A stretch of DNA of 64,000 nucleotides from positions 124,001 through 188,000 of the forward strand of contig NZ_FOJW01000007.1 of the NCBI RefSeq assembly GCF_900112045.1, written 5' to 3'. The stretch is from Lentibacillus halodurans. GTDB taxonomy: Bacteria > Bacillota > Bacilli > Bacillales > Amphibacillaceae. The notes under the pieces were generated by a model that searched no databases, was not told the origin of the DNA, and saw only the letters and a list, made by a program, of their open reading frames with translations. Both the position numbers and the translations under genes were made by a program. Below, in pieces: positions 48,113 through 57,376 of this stretch (position 1 is its first letter; the number at the start of each line of letters is the position of its first letter).

Positions 48113-49729
48113 ATGGGATTAAAAAAACTGCCGATACGACTTAAAATTATGATTCTATCGTTCGGCATTGTTTTATTTTCTTTACTGATTGGCGGCATTA
48201 CCGTCATCGGCAATATATATCATGGAGAAGAGGAGCAGCTGGGAGATCGCGGCCTGATGACGGGGAGAATTGTCGCAAATCTGCCTGAAGTTAAGGAAGG
48301 TTTGGCAAAGCCGAATGGGTGGGAAGTTGTGAATCCGGCTGTCGAGCAAATGCAAACGGTAAATCAGGTGGATTATATCGTTGTACTGAATATGAATCGG
48401 ATCCGCTATTCACATCCGCTTGAACATCAGCTTGGCACCATATCATCCGGCAAAGATGAAGGTGCTGCTTTTGCTGAGCACAGCTATGTCTCGAAAGCAA
48501 AAGGTGAGCAGGGGACAGCAGTACGTTCGTTTGTTCCGGTTATGAATGAAGATCATGAACAAATTGGTGTGGTTATTGTAGGGAATATGCTGCCGTCCTT
48601 TCCGGCTATCTTGTCGTCTATTCGTTTAGAGATCATGGTCATCTCATTATTGATACTTGCTTTTGGTATTACAGGTGCCTATCTGCTGGCGAAACATGTC
48701 AAACAGCAAACATTCTTTATGGAACCGTATGAAATGGCCCGGGTGCTGGAAGAACGGACAACAGTTTTCCAGGCAATGCATGAAGGTGTGATTGCAGTGG
48801 ACCGGGATGAAAAAATAGTTGTCTTTAATGATAAAGCAAAAGAAATTTTAGGCATTCATCAGGAAGTGAGTGGTAAACTTCTGAAAACGATTCTTTCAGG
48901 CAATGAAATCATTGATCATCTCAGAAAACAATCAAAAAAATTTAATGAAACGGTTCGCATTGACGATCGACTGATCATGCTTAACCGGATTCCGATTAAG
49001 GTTGAAAAAGAATTGGTTGGTTCTGTCGTCATATTCCAGGATAAAACTGATGTTACAACAATGGCCGAAGAACTAACAGGTGTTAAAGCGTTTGTGGATG
49101 CATTGCGGGTACAGAATCATGAATATATGAATAAATTGCATACGATAGCCGGATTAATTCAATTGGATCAAAATGAACAAGCATTAGAGTACGTGTTTCA
49201 GATTACGAATCAGCAGGAAAAACGTTCGAAATATATTTTGGAACGAATCCATAATTATCGTATTGCAGGGCTTCTGATCAGTAAAATTCGCAGGGGCGAG
49301 GAACTTGGAATTGAAGTGACACTTCATGAATCCAGTCAGTTGGAAGCCTTTCCGCCAATGGTGAATGCACATGATTTTGTCAGAATACTGGGGAATATGA
49401 TTGAAAATTCATTCGATGCGCTGAAAGCATATGCTATTCAAGGCAAACATGTTGAAATTGTCATCATTCAGGACTCTGAGACATGTATATTGGAAGTGTC
49501 TGATAATGGAAAAGGCATAATCTTGAAAGATCAGCAGCATATTTTTCAAAAAGGCTATACAACCAAAGGAGAAGATGGATCCGGTCTGGGGCTCTATTTG
49601 ATCAAACAGATAGTAACAAGAGCAGAAGGTATGGTAAATGTGCATTCATCATTACATAAAGGAACAACAATGGTCATAAAGCTGCCAATGGATATGGGAG
49701 GTCGAACAGCAAATGAAGTCATCAGATAA
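48113..49729 (+). CDS. dctS: Sensor histidine kinase, DctS/DcuS (CitA) family
   Basis: 538 residues. A membrane segment (about 12-33) precedes an extracytoplasmic PAS-like sensor of the CitA/DcuS type with MNRIRYSHPLEHQLG, then a second membrane segment near 170-190. A cytoplasmic PAS domain (about 215-290) follows, then the phospho-acceptor histidine in LRVQNHEYMNKLHTIAGLIQ and the ATPase with NMIENSFDAL, DNGKGI and GLGLYLI. It senses di- or tricarboxylates. It overlaps the regulator gene by 17 bases. Confidence 0.92.
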   Translation: MGLKKLPIRLKIMILSFGIVLFSLLIGGITVIGNIYHGEEEQLGDRGLMTGRIVANLPEVKEGLAKPNGWEVVNPAVEQMQTVNQVDYIVVLNMNRIRYSHPLEHQLGTISSGKDEGAAFAEHSYVSKAKGEQGTAVRSFVPVMNEDHEQIGVVIVGNMLPSFPAILSSIRLEIMVISLLILAFGITGAYLLAKHVKQQTFFMEPYEMARVLEERTTVFQAMHEGVIAVDRDEKIVVFNDKAKEILGIHQEVSGKLLKTILSGNEIIDHLRKQSKKFNETVRIDDRLIMLNRIPIKVEKELVGSVVIFQDKTDVTTMAEELTGVKAFVDALRVQNHEYMNKLHTIAGLIQLDQNEQALEYVFQITNQQEKRSKYILERIHNYRIAGLLISKIRRGEELGIEVTLHESSQLEAFPPMVNAHDFVRILGNMIENSFDALKAYAIQGKHVEIVIIQDSETCILEVSDNGKGIILKDQQHIFQKGYTTKGEDGSGLGLYLIKQIVTRAEGMVNVHSSLHKGTTMVIKLPMDMGGRTANEVIR

Positions 49730-50399
49730 CATTACTGTATTGTTAATTGAAGACGATCCAATGGTCCAGGAAGTTAACAGGCAGATGATAGAGAAGGTGG
49801 AAGGCTTTCAGGTAGCTGCTGCAGCCGGGAATGGCAAGGAAGGTGTAGAACTGGCTGAAAAGCAAAGGCCTGACCTTGTCATCTTGGATATTTTTATGCC
49901 TGAACTTGATGGCATGAAAACATTCAGCACATTCCGGCGTGAAGAATTGGATATTGATGTCATTGTCATTTCGGCTGCTGATGACAAAGAAACCATCCGT
50001 AAAGCCATCCAGAATGGTGCGATTGATTATATTATAAAACCATTCAAGTTTGACAGGTTAGCTCAGGCATTAAACAGATACAAAGTTTTCCTGCGGCAAT
50101 TTTCCGGAATAAATAAAACGGAACAACAGGCAATTGATTCGTGGGTATCGCCAAATGCAGAAAATCAAACGGATGTGTTTCTTCCCAAAGGGTTAAATCA
50201 GCAAACGTTAACACAGGTTAAAAATTATTTGGCTGATCAAAACTTACCTGTTTCCGCCGATGAAGCTGCTTCTCATATCGGGATTGCTCGAGTCACTGCC
50301 AGACGGTATCTTGATTATATGGTAAAGGCCGAGCAAGCTGAAATTCACTTACGATATGGAGAAGTGGGACGTCCAATCAATCGCTACCAGTTAAAGTAA
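49713..50399 (+). CDS. dctR: Response regulator, DctR/CitB family
   Basis: 228 residues. Receiver domain 1-125 with the acidic pair EDD, the phospho-acceptor aspartate in VILDIFMPELDGM, and the lysine in IIKPFKF. The C-terminal HTH (VSADEAASHIGIARVTARRY) is of the CitB/DcuR type. The probable target is the TAXI-TRAP promoter just downstream, where three 9-base repeats stand at 50426. Confidence 0.92.
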   Translation: MKSSDNITVLLIEDDPMVQEVNRQMIEKVEGFQVAAAAGNGKEGVELAEKQRPDLVILDIFMPELDGMKTFSTFRREELDIDVIVISAADDKETIRKAIQNGAIDYIIKPFKFDRLAQALNRYKVFLRQFSGINKTEQQAIDSWVSPNAENQTDVFLPKGLNQQTLTQVKNYLADQNLPVSADEAASHIGIARVTARRYLDYMVKAEQAEIHLRYGEVGRPINRYQLK

Positions 50400-50425
50400 T
50401 AGGCTAAAGGACCAAAAAGACCAAA

Positions 50426-50452
50426 ATGTCCAATATGTTCTAAATGTTCCAA
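50426..50452 (+). promoter_or_regulatory. Three tandem 9-base repeats, candidate DctR site
   Basis: ATGTCCAAT, ATGTTCTAA and ATGTTCCAA follow one another without gap. They begin 26 bases after dctR and precede the cre and TAXI gene. Binding by DctR is inferred from position. Confidence 0.5.
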
Positions 50453-50460
50453 ATCAATAC

Positions 50461-50474
50461 TGAAAGCGTTAACA
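50461..50474 (+). promoter_or_regulatory. cre site before the second TAXI gene
   Basis: TGAAAGCGTTAACA matches the cre consensus TGWAARCGYTWNCW at every position. It suggests catabolite repression of the transporter. Confidence 0.7.
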
Positions 50475-50504
50475 TGATAGCAATACTTTACTGGGGGTAT
50501 GATG

Positions 50505-51506
50505 ATGAGGAAAAAACTCGTTTTTATCAGTTTATTCATGATCTGTGTATTTTTGGCAGCGTGCGATGACAGCGAATCTGCAGAAGGAACAGATGGATCC
50601 GGCAATGAAGATGGAAGCGGTGAATCGATCGTCTTAGGTACAGGTGGAACGTCCGGGACTTACTATCCGATAGGTGGTGCACTTAAGCCAATCTTTGAGG
50701 AAAGTGACAATGTCGGCAATGTAACGGTTGAATCAACTGGCGCGTCAGTTGCTAACATTCAGAACATGCAAGACGGATTAAACCAAATGACCATCATCAT
50801 GAGTGATGTGGCTTTTGATGCGCTTGAAGGCACTGGCCAATTTGAGGACAATCAGGCGGATGTTCAGGCGATGGCAGGCATGTATCAAAATGTTGTGCAG
50901 GTTGTAGCAATGGCTGACAGTGGTATCGAAACGATTGCAGATTTGGAAGGGAAAAGAGTTGGTGTCGGAAAAGTTGGATCCGGCGTCGAACAGAGTGCAC
51001 AAAAGGTGCTGGAGGCTCTTGACCTGACATATGATGACCTTTCAAAAGTAACACATACCGGCTATGCTGACAGTGTGCAGGAGATGAAAAACGGGACACT
51101 TGATGCGGCATTTTTCACTTCAGGTGTCCCGAACAGCAATATTACCGATTTAATGCAGCAAAATGATATTGTATTTGTTGAAATTAAAGATGATGTTGCA
51201 GGGACATTAATGGATAGTTATCCATTTTACAAAGCGTTTACCATTCCTGCTGGGGATGAAGCGATGTATAACCTTGATCAGGAAGTAAACACAGTCGGTA
51301 TTCAAAATATGATCACTGTTTCTCCTGAATTAAGTGAAGATTTGGTTTACGATCTGACTAAACGTTATTATGCCTATCTTGGCAGTGATGAGGTATCGAT
51401 CAGTGCATTGAATCAGCTGCCTCGTGAAGATATAGCTAAAGATTTGGTTGCACCATTACATCCAGGAGCAGAAAAATTTTATGAAGAAAACGGCATGCTG
51501 GAATAA
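50505..51506 (+). CDS. TAXI-family TRAP transporter binding lipoprotein
   Basis: 333 residues, lipobox VFLAAC. Normal TAXI order: VLGTGGTSGTYYPIGGALKP, TGASVANIQNMQDG, then the hinge segment IADLEGKRVGVGKVGSG and the end APLHPGAEKFYEENG. This makes it the reference for the permuted paralogue at 14812. ATG 50505 lies eight bases after GGGGG; ATGs at 50499 and 50502 are alternatives. By context it is controlled by DctS/DctR and may bind a dicarboxylate. Confidence 0.92.
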   Translation: MRKKLVFISLFMICVFLAACDDSESAEGTDGSGNEDGSGESIVLGTGGTSGTYYPIGGALKPIFEESDNVGNVTVESTGASVANIQNMQDGLNQMTIIMSDVAFDALEGTGQFEDNQADVQAMAGMYQNVVQVVAMADSGIETIADLEGKRVGVGKVGSGVEQSAQKVLEALDLTYDDLSKVTHTGYADSVQEMKNGTLDAAFFTSGVPNSNITDLMQQNDIVFVEIKDDVAGTLMDSYPFYKAFTIPAGDEAMYNLDQEVNTVGIQNMITVSPELSEDLVYDLTKRYYAYLGSDEVSISALNQLPREDIAKDLVAPLHPGAEKFYEENGMLE

Positions 51507-51509
51507 CTG

Positions 51510-52001
51510 ATGTTAGGTAAACGCAAAGCATTAATTTTGACCGGGATTTCGAGTCTGATTGCTGTGTGTCTTATGTTTATCCCGGTTAAGGCTTTGACAA
51601 TTATGCATAGCGATCAGCTATTATATGCGTTTTATTTAAAAGATCATGCTTTTTCTGTTCAATGGGAGCATTCGGTGGAAAAGGAAGCGTGGGTTGAGTA
51701 TTTCCGTGTACATGATAACGTAATATATTTGGAGTCCACCAAATTCAAAACGTTCGGTGCGGGTGTTCCATCTGAATCGGAGCACCGTACCGTTTTAAAA
51801 GATGGCTGGGTTCATATGGCTATCGACCGGAAAATTGGCTACGAGCTTGTTATACGTTCCAATCAAATGAATGATTATCAATTGCAGTTTGGAAAAGATA
51901 GCTATGTTTTAAACCCAAGCGACACAGCATATAGAGTAACAGTAAAGGGGATGCCTTTAATAACTATTCTAGTCACACAATTAAAGCGTATTGTGAGGTG
52001 A
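51510..52001 (+). CDS. DUF1850 domain protein
   Basis: 163 residues with an N-terminal membrane segment. FSVQWEHSVEKEAWVEYF and STKFKTFGAGVPSE are the marks of DUF1850, small proteins almost always encoded between a TAXI protein and a fused TRAP permease. Function unknown; a role in transporter assembly or ligand handover is guessed. It starts three bases after the TAXI gene stop. Confidence 0.85.
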   Translation: MLGKRKALILTGISSLIAVCLMFIPVKALTIMHSDQLLYAFYLKDHAFSVQWEHSVEKEAWVEYFRVHDNVIYLESTKFKTFGAGVPSESEHRTVLKDGWVHMAIDRKIGYELVIRSNQMNDYQLQFGKDSYVLNPSDTAYRVTVKGMPLITILVTQLKRIVR

Positions 52002-52005
52002 GACA

Positions 52006-54159
52006 GTGGAAAACAAGGCAAAAGCAGAAGACTATGACCGCGAAAGTAATGTTCGGACAAACTACCCGAAAAGCATTGGTATTTTAATAACTGTTGCTGC
52101 AGCAGGCCTTGGTATATTTCATCTATATACATCATATGCAGGGGCGTTAGTGGATATCCAGCAGCGGAGTATTCATTTATATGTGCTCATGCTTTTAGGC
52201 TTTTTGCTATATCCTGTTTTTAAAAAAGGGAAAAAGAATGGTATTCCAATTTACGACTATATAATAGCGTGTCTGGCCGCGGGAATTGGTCTGTATATGT
52301 TGTTTACGGCCAATCGGATTATTGAATCGGGCGGTCAAATTAATCAGATGGATTTGTATGTCGGATTGATCGCTCTGGTCTTGATTCTGGAAATTACCCG
52401 GCGTGTTACAGGGTGGGGATTGACCCTGCTTGCACTCGGATTTATTATTTACGGTTTTTATGTTAAATTGTCCGTCTATCCGGAATTGACGGCACCGATT
52501 TTTTTCAATGTATCGGAAGGAATCATCTCTCATCTCGTTTTTATCACAGAAGGTATTTTAGGCACTGCGATTGGTGTATCAGCCAGCTATATTATTTTAT
52601 TTATTCTATTCGGTGCCTTTTTAAGCAAGTCCGGTATGGGGCAGATGTTTAATGATTTAGCAATGGCTGTAGCCGGACATACAAAAGGCGGGCCTGCCAA
52701 AGTGGCTGTTTTGTCCAGCGGTTTTTTGGGATCGATTAATGGATCGGCCATTGCCAATGTGGTGACGACAGGGGCATTTACCATCCCATTAATGAAAAAA
52801 ATCGGGTATCATAAAAACTTTGCAGGTGCAGTTGAATCAGCAGCCAGTGTTGGCGGACAGATTTTGCCTCCAATCATGGGGGCGGCGGCATTTATTATGG
52901 CGGAAAATCTGGGAATACCGTATACGACCGTTATACTGGCCGGAATTATACCTGCATTGCTGTTTTACATCGGTATTTTGCTGCAAGTGCATATCAGAGC
53001 ATCCAAACTTGGTTTAAAAGGACTTAACCGGCGTGAGCTGCCGTCCGTTTCCGAAGTGTTGACGAAACGTGGCCACTTATTGATTCCAATGGTCATTCTG
53101 TTATATTTATTATTTTCGGGGAAAACACCATTTTACGCAGCATTCTGGTCGATTATTTCTACGGTGATTATCACAGGAACAGGAAGAATGCTCATCCTTG
53201 CTGCGGCTGTCTCCATGTTTTTAGTTTTTGAACCGCAAGTACGGGCAGTGTTAACTGCTGCCAGCATGCCAGGACTGCGTGACAATTGGCTGGAGCTTAG
53301 CTTGATTGTCATGATCCCTTTAATCATCAATATGATTCGTAAAAAAGCTGGCATTAAGGCAGAGGAAATCAATGTAAGGGAATTTGTAGGTGCCCTGGAA
53401 AATGGGGTAAGGACAACGGTTCCGGTTGCAATTGCGTGTGGAGCTGTAGGTATTATCGTTGGAATTGCTTCACTGACAGGTGTAGCATTGGAAATGGCAA
53501 GTACGATTGTGAGCCTGGGTGACGTGATCAATAGTTCGCTTGTTCAATTGTTAATTACATTAACTTTAACAATGATTGCGTCGATTATTTTAGGTATGGG
53601 ACTGCCGAGCATACCGACGTATATTATTACCAGTACTATGGCAGCGCCAATATTGCTCCAGCTCCCATATTTCAGAGAACTGGCAGGAACAGGTGAAACC
53701 GCGGTATTTGTTGCGCATATGTTTGTATTCTACTTTGGCATTTTTGCAAACATCACACCGCCAGTAGCACTTGCAGCGTTCGCTGGGTCCGGCATCAGCG
53801 GAGGGGATCCGATGCGAACGGGGTTTCAGGCGATGAAACTGGCAATTGCCGGGTTTATTGTTCCGTTTATGTTCGTATTTTCTCATGAAATGTTAATGAT
53901 TGATGCAACAATAGGGAATGTTGTATTAATCGCAGCAACCTCGTTAATGGGCGTCTTTTTATTGTCCGTTGCGGTTGAAGGGTACTTCAAGGTTCCGATC
54001 CGGTGGTATATCAGGATAGTAGCTATCGTCGGTGCGCTGCTTTTGATTTACCCTGGGATTTGGACCGATATGATAGGGTTGGTTGTTTTAATCATTATAT
54101 TTGGTGCACGTTACTTGAGAAAAGATGTCGATCAAGAGCCAGCATCAATCGCAAAGTAA
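52006..54159 (+). CDS. TRAP transporter fused permease (4TM/12TM)
   Basis: 717 residues, polytopic. FLGSINGSAIANVVTTGAFT, SVGGQILPPIMGAAAFIM and GMGLPSIPTYIITSTM are the fused TRAP permease motifs. It is about 65 residues longer than the permease at 15941, mostly in the middle (about 360-460), where extra membrane segments lie. The start is GTG at 52006, four bases after the DUF1850 gene, with GTGAGG upstream. Confidence 0.92.
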   Translation: MENKAKAEDYDRESNVRTNYPKSIGILITVAAAGLGIFHLYTSYAGALVDIQQRSIHLYVLMLLGFLLYPVFKKGKKNGIPIYDYIIACLAAGIGLYMLFTANRIIESGGQINQMDLYVGLIALVLILEITRRVTGWGLTLLALGFIIYGFYVKLSVYPELTAPIFFNVSEGIISHLVFITEGILGTAIGVSASYIILFILFGAFLSKSGMGQMFNDLAMAVAGHTKGGPAKVAVLSSGFLGSINGSAIANVVTTGAFTIPLMKKIGYHKNFAGAVESAASVGGQILPPIMGAAAFIMAENLGIPYTTVILAGIIPALLFYIGILLQVHIRASKLGLKGLNRRELPSVSEVLTKRGHLLIPMVILLYLLFSGKTPFYAAFWSIISTVIITGTGRMLILAAAVSMFLVFEPQVRAVLTAASMPGLRDNWLELSLIVMIPLIINMIRKKAGIKAEEINVREFVGALENGVRTTVPVAIACGAVGIIVGIASLTGVALEMASTIVSLGDVINSSLVQLLITLTLTMIASIILGMGLPSIPTYIITSTMAAPILLQLPYFRELAGTGETAVFVAHMFVFYFGIFANITPPVALAAFAGSGISGGDPMRTGFQAMKLAIAGFIVPFMFVFSHEMLMIDATIGNVVLIAATSLMGVFLLSVAVEGYFKVPIRWYIRIVAIVGALLLIYPGIWTDMIGLVVLIIIFGARYLRKDVDQEPASIAK

Positions 54160-54203
54160 TCGTGAGATTTGAAATTTGAACACTTGTACGAGGAGGTATA
54201 AGA

Positions 54204-54995
54204 ATGAATCTGGGTCTTAAAAATAAATCTGTTCTCGTTTTGGCATCTAGCAAAGGACTGGGCAAAGCAACGGCACACCAATTTGCTTCAGAAGGTGCGC
54301 GTGTATTTCTGGCGAGTCGTGATGAAGATGCACTGGAAAGGACAGCAAAAGAGATACGTGAGAAAACTCAAAATCCATATGTAACGTATGGTATTTGTGA
54401 TATTACAGCGTATGATTCCATCAAGCAGCTGGTTTCTGATGTTATCGACGAGAATGGAACAATCGACGTTTTAGTGAATAATGCGGGCGGACCTCCAGCT
54501 GGTTCGTTTGACGATGTTGATGATGACGCCTGGCAGCATGCATTTGAACTGAACTTGTTAAGTTTTATCCGTGCGATCCGGGTAGTACTGCCATACATGA
54601 GAAAGCAAGGGGGCGGACATATTGTTAATTTTGCTTCGTCATCCATCAAACAGCCGATTGACGGCTTGATTTTGTCTAATACGTTCAGGGCTGGCATTAC
54701 CGGTCTTTCGAAAAGTCTGTCACAGGAACTGGCAGGGGACAATATTTTAATTAATACGATCGGCCCGGGAAGGATTGGCACCGACCGGGTCAGCCATCTT
54801 GACTCGGTCAAGGCTGAAAAGCTCGGAATGCCGGCAGAAGATGTGATGAAGGAAGCTGAAAAACAAATTCCGATTGGACGCTACGGTGAACCTGAAGAAT
54901 TTGCGAAAATAGCGGTGTTTCTCTGTTCAGCAGCGAACACATATGTAACAGGCCAATCGCTTCTGGTTGATGGCGGGATGGTAAAAGCCTTGTAG
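54204..54995 (+). CDS. Short-chain dehydrogenase/reductase
   Basis: 263 residues. VLASSKGLGKATAHQFASEG is the cofactor region; VNNAGGPPAGSF and NFASSSIKQP follow. In the usual Tyr-x-x-x-Lys position the sequence reads NTFRAGITGLSKSLSQEL, so the catalytic tyrosine of a YxxxK motif is replaced by phenylalanine and the lysine is not at the expected place, as in a group of Bacillus SDRs of unknown activity. It ends VTGQSLLVDGG. It lies 44 bases after the TRAP gene with GAGGAGGTA upstream and is probably in that operon. Confidence 0.87.
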   Translation: MNLGLKNKSVLVLASSKGLGKATAHQFASEGARVFLASRDEDALERTAKEIREKTQNPYVTYGICDITAYDSIKQLVSDVIDENGTIDVLVNNAGGPPAGSFDDVDDDAWQHAFELNLLSFIRAIRVVLPYMRKQGGGHIVNFASSSIKQPIDGLILSNTFRAGITGLSKSLSQELAGDNILINTIGPGRIGTDRVSHLDSVKAEKLGMPAEDVMKEAEKQIPIGRYGEPEEFAKIAVFLCSAANTYVTGQSLLVDGGMVKAL

Positions 54996-55006
54996 CGAGT
55001 TATTCA

Positions 55007-55316
55007 AGGGGGGTGGGACAAAAGAACGTTTATAAAACAAAAATCCGAACAAACAAAGCACGGTATAACCCGCTGCGAAAATATACTTGGTACTCGCCGT
55101 GTTGAATGAGATTTCGGAGAAACTGCACTCCTCGCATACTCGGTGGATGTTTTGCTCGTCCGCTTTCCACGAGTGGCTGGTGAGCATCCGCGTGCATTCG
55201 CACTGCGGGGTCTCACATAGCCCTTTCCTCCCGTTGCAGTCTACGTATATTTCCTCCGCTAAACCCGGACTCTTGGTGGTCTTTTAAGCCCCTTACTTTC
55301 GTTATGTCCCAGTCTT
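55007..55316. repeat. Dispersed Bacillaceae-type repeat, copy 1
   Basis: Non-coding sequence richer in GC than its surroundings, bounded by TGGGACA (55014-55020) and TGTCCCA (55305-55311) as inverted ends. It shares GCGGGGTCT (55205) and, 34 bases on, GTCT-CGTAT...CCTCCGCT with the element at 61771, in the same order and spacing. It fills the gap between the SDR and rbs genes; the ends may also form a terminator-like stem (AGTCTTTTT follows). Confidence 0.6.
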
Positions 55317-55364
55317 TTTCTGTCTTTATTAAAAAAGGTTTCAAAATTAATTTATATAGATCTA

Positions 55365-55450
55365 TTGACACGTACATGTAACCGCTTTATTATTATATGT
55401 AACGGGTTACACAAACCCCATAAATTTTGGCTGATATGTAACCCGTTACA
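55365..55450 (+). promoter_or_regulatory. Promoter and tandem operators of the rbs operon
   Basis: TTGACA (55365-55370), 17-base spacer and TATTAT (55388-55393) form a strong promoter. TGTAACGGGTTACA (55398-55411) covers the expected start, and the perfect palindrome TGTAACCCGTTACA (55437-55450) lies 39 bases further. A third half site, TGTAACCG, is in the spacer. Binding by RbsR, with looping or cooperative contact, is inferred. Confidence 0.8.
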
Positions 55451-55488
55451 CATAAGAACATACTAAGTATCATGAAAGGATTCATCAT

Positions 55489-56466
55489 ATGGCGACAATC
55501 CGTGATGTAGCTAAGCTTGCGAAGGTTTCGACTGCAACAGTTTCCAGGGTTATTAACCGCAATGGTTATGTCAATGAAGGAACCAAAAAGCGGGTCAAGG
55601 ATGCGATTGAACAATTGAATTACTTGCCGAATGATGTGGCACGAAGTCTATTTAAAGGGCGGTCGAAAATGATTGCGCTGTTTGTGCCGGATATTACGAA
55701 CCCATTTTTCCCTGAAATGGCACGTGCTGTAGAGGATGTCACAAACAGGCATGATTATACGTTTGTACTGTGCAATACGGATAATGATATTGCGAAACAA
55801 ATCGATTACTTGAATGCACTGCAGCAAAAGTCAGTCGATGGATTTATTATTGTTTCAAGCTCAATGACGGAAGAACATCTGCAGCACATTCAAGTACCGA
55901 TTGTCGCTCTTGACCGGATCATAAGCCCGGATATTTCCTCTGTAACGGTAAACAACCGTGGGGGGAGCAGACAGGCGGTTCAATATTTGAAATCGATCGG
56001 CTGCACTAGGATTGCACATATAGCTGGTCCGGAACACGTAAACAATGCTGTATACCGCATGCAAGGTTATCTGGATGAAGTAAATAATGCAGACTGGTTC
56101 ACAGAAGATTATATTATACCCGGAAAATATAATTTCGATGCTGCCCGGGATGCTGCTGTTAAGCTATTAAACACGCACTCGGAAGTTGATGGCATCTTTG
56201 TCGGAAATGATCTAATGGGGGCCGGGGTATTGAATGCGGCAGTTTCTGTTGGAAGGAAAGTGCCGGATGATCTGGCAGTAATCGGATTCGACGGGATTGC
56301 CATTGGTGAAACGATCACACCAACACTGACAACGATGGCTCAGCCTATTTATGACATTGGTGCGAAGGCTGCTGAAATGCTGATCAAACAAATCAACAGT
56401 CAGGAGCCGGCTGTTATGAATGAAGAATTTACTGTTCAATTAGTTGAACGACAATCAACGCTGTGA
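55489..56466 (+). CDS. rbsR: Ribose operon repressor, LacI family
   Basis: 325 residues. HTH ATIRDVAKLAKVSTATVSRV and hinge NYLPNDVARSLFKGRS, then the ribose-binding-like effector domain starting KMIALFVPDITNPFFPEMAR. First gene of rbsRKDACB, the B. subtilis order. It should repress from the palindromes at 55398 and 55437 and be released by ribose or a ribose phosphate. Confidence 0.92.
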   Translation: MATIRDVAKLAKVSTATVSRVINRNGYVNEGTKKRVKDAIEQLNYLPNDVARSLFKGRSKMIALFVPDITNPFFPEMARAVEDVTNRHDYTFVLCNTDNDIAKQIDYLNALQQKSVDGFIIVSSSMTEEHLQHIQVPIVALDRIISPDISSVTVNNRGGSRQAVQYLKSIGCTRIAHIAGPEHVNNAVYRMQGYLDEVNNADWFTEDYIIPGKYNFDAARDAAVKLLNTHSEVDGIFVGNDLMGAGVLNAAVSVGRKVPDDLAVIGFDGIAIGETITPTLTTMAQPIYDIGAKAAEMLIKQINSQEPAVMNEEFTVQLVERQSTL

Positions 56467-56479
56467 AAGGAGGAATTGG

Positions 56480-57376
56480 ATGAGTACGCAACCGAATGTA
56501 TGTATCGTAGGAAGTATTAATATGGACTTGACAGTAACGACCGACAAGATGCCGATGAAGGGTGAAACGGTTCTGGGCAATAAGTTTTTCACCAACCCAG
56601 GCGGGAAGGGAGCCAATCAAGCCGTAGCTGCTGCACGTATGGGCGCGAATGTGAATTTCATCGGAGCTGTCGGGGCTGATTCATTTGGCGAAACAGTTCT
56701 CGCAAATTTTACGAAGGAAGGTATTCAGACAGAAGGGATTGAAACGATTCCGGATGCATCAACTGGAACGGCAACAATCATTTTATCGGAAAATGATAAT
56801 CGCATCATTGTTGCATCGGGTGCTAATCATCATGTGACACCGGAGCTGGCGAAGAAACATGCTGACCTGATTAAACATAGCGATATAGTGCTGCTGCAGC
56901 TTGAAGTACCGATGGAGACCATTGTATTCACAATAGATGTCGCTGAGGCGAATGGTGTACCGGTTATTCTGAATCCTGCTCCATTCGAGGCGCTCCCGAA
57001 AAAAGTTTTAAAAACCGTTGCTTACTTGACGCCAAATGAAATTGAACTTGCGTCAATGAAAAAAGATCCGTTGTTTGCGTCGATCAAGGAAAAGCTGATT
57101 GTTACCCGGGGTGATAAGGGTATATCGTTTGTTGCCAACGGTGGTGAACGGGATATCAGCGGGTATAACATTCAAGTGGCGGATACAACCGGAGCCGGGG
57201 ACACATTCAACGGCGCATTGGCTGCCGAACTGGCGGGTGGAACAGGCTTGCATAAAGCAATTAGCATGGCGAACGCCGCTGCAGCCTTGTCGGTTTCAAA
57301 AATTGGCGCGCAAGGCGGGATGCCAGCCAAACGGGATGTTACCGAATTTTTACGGGAAAGGGAAATGTTCGAATGA
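56480..57376 (+). CDS. rbsK: Ribokinase
   Basis: 298 residues. GSINMDLTVTTDKMPMKGET and FTNPGGKGANQAVAAARMGA at the N-terminus; VADTTGAGDTFNGALAAELA carries the catalytic aspartate and anion hole. Phosphorylates D-ribose at O5. ATG 56480 has AAAGGAGGA upstream; the frame extends upstream into rbsR without a better start. It overlaps rbsD by four bases. Confidence 0.94.
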   Translation: MSTQPNVCIVGSINMDLTVTTDKMPMKGETVLGNKFFTNPGGKGANQAVAAARMGANVNFIGAVGADSFGETVLANFTKEGIQTEGIETIPDASTGTATIILSENDNRIIVASGANHHVTPELAKKHADLIKHSDIVLLQLEVPMETIVFTIDVAEANGVPVILNPAPFEALPKKVLKTVAYLTPNEIELASMKKDPLFASIKEKLIVTRGDKGISFVANGGERDISGYNIQVADTTGAGDTFNGALAAELAGGTGLHKAISMANAAAALSVSKIGAQGGMPAKRDVTEFLREREMFE

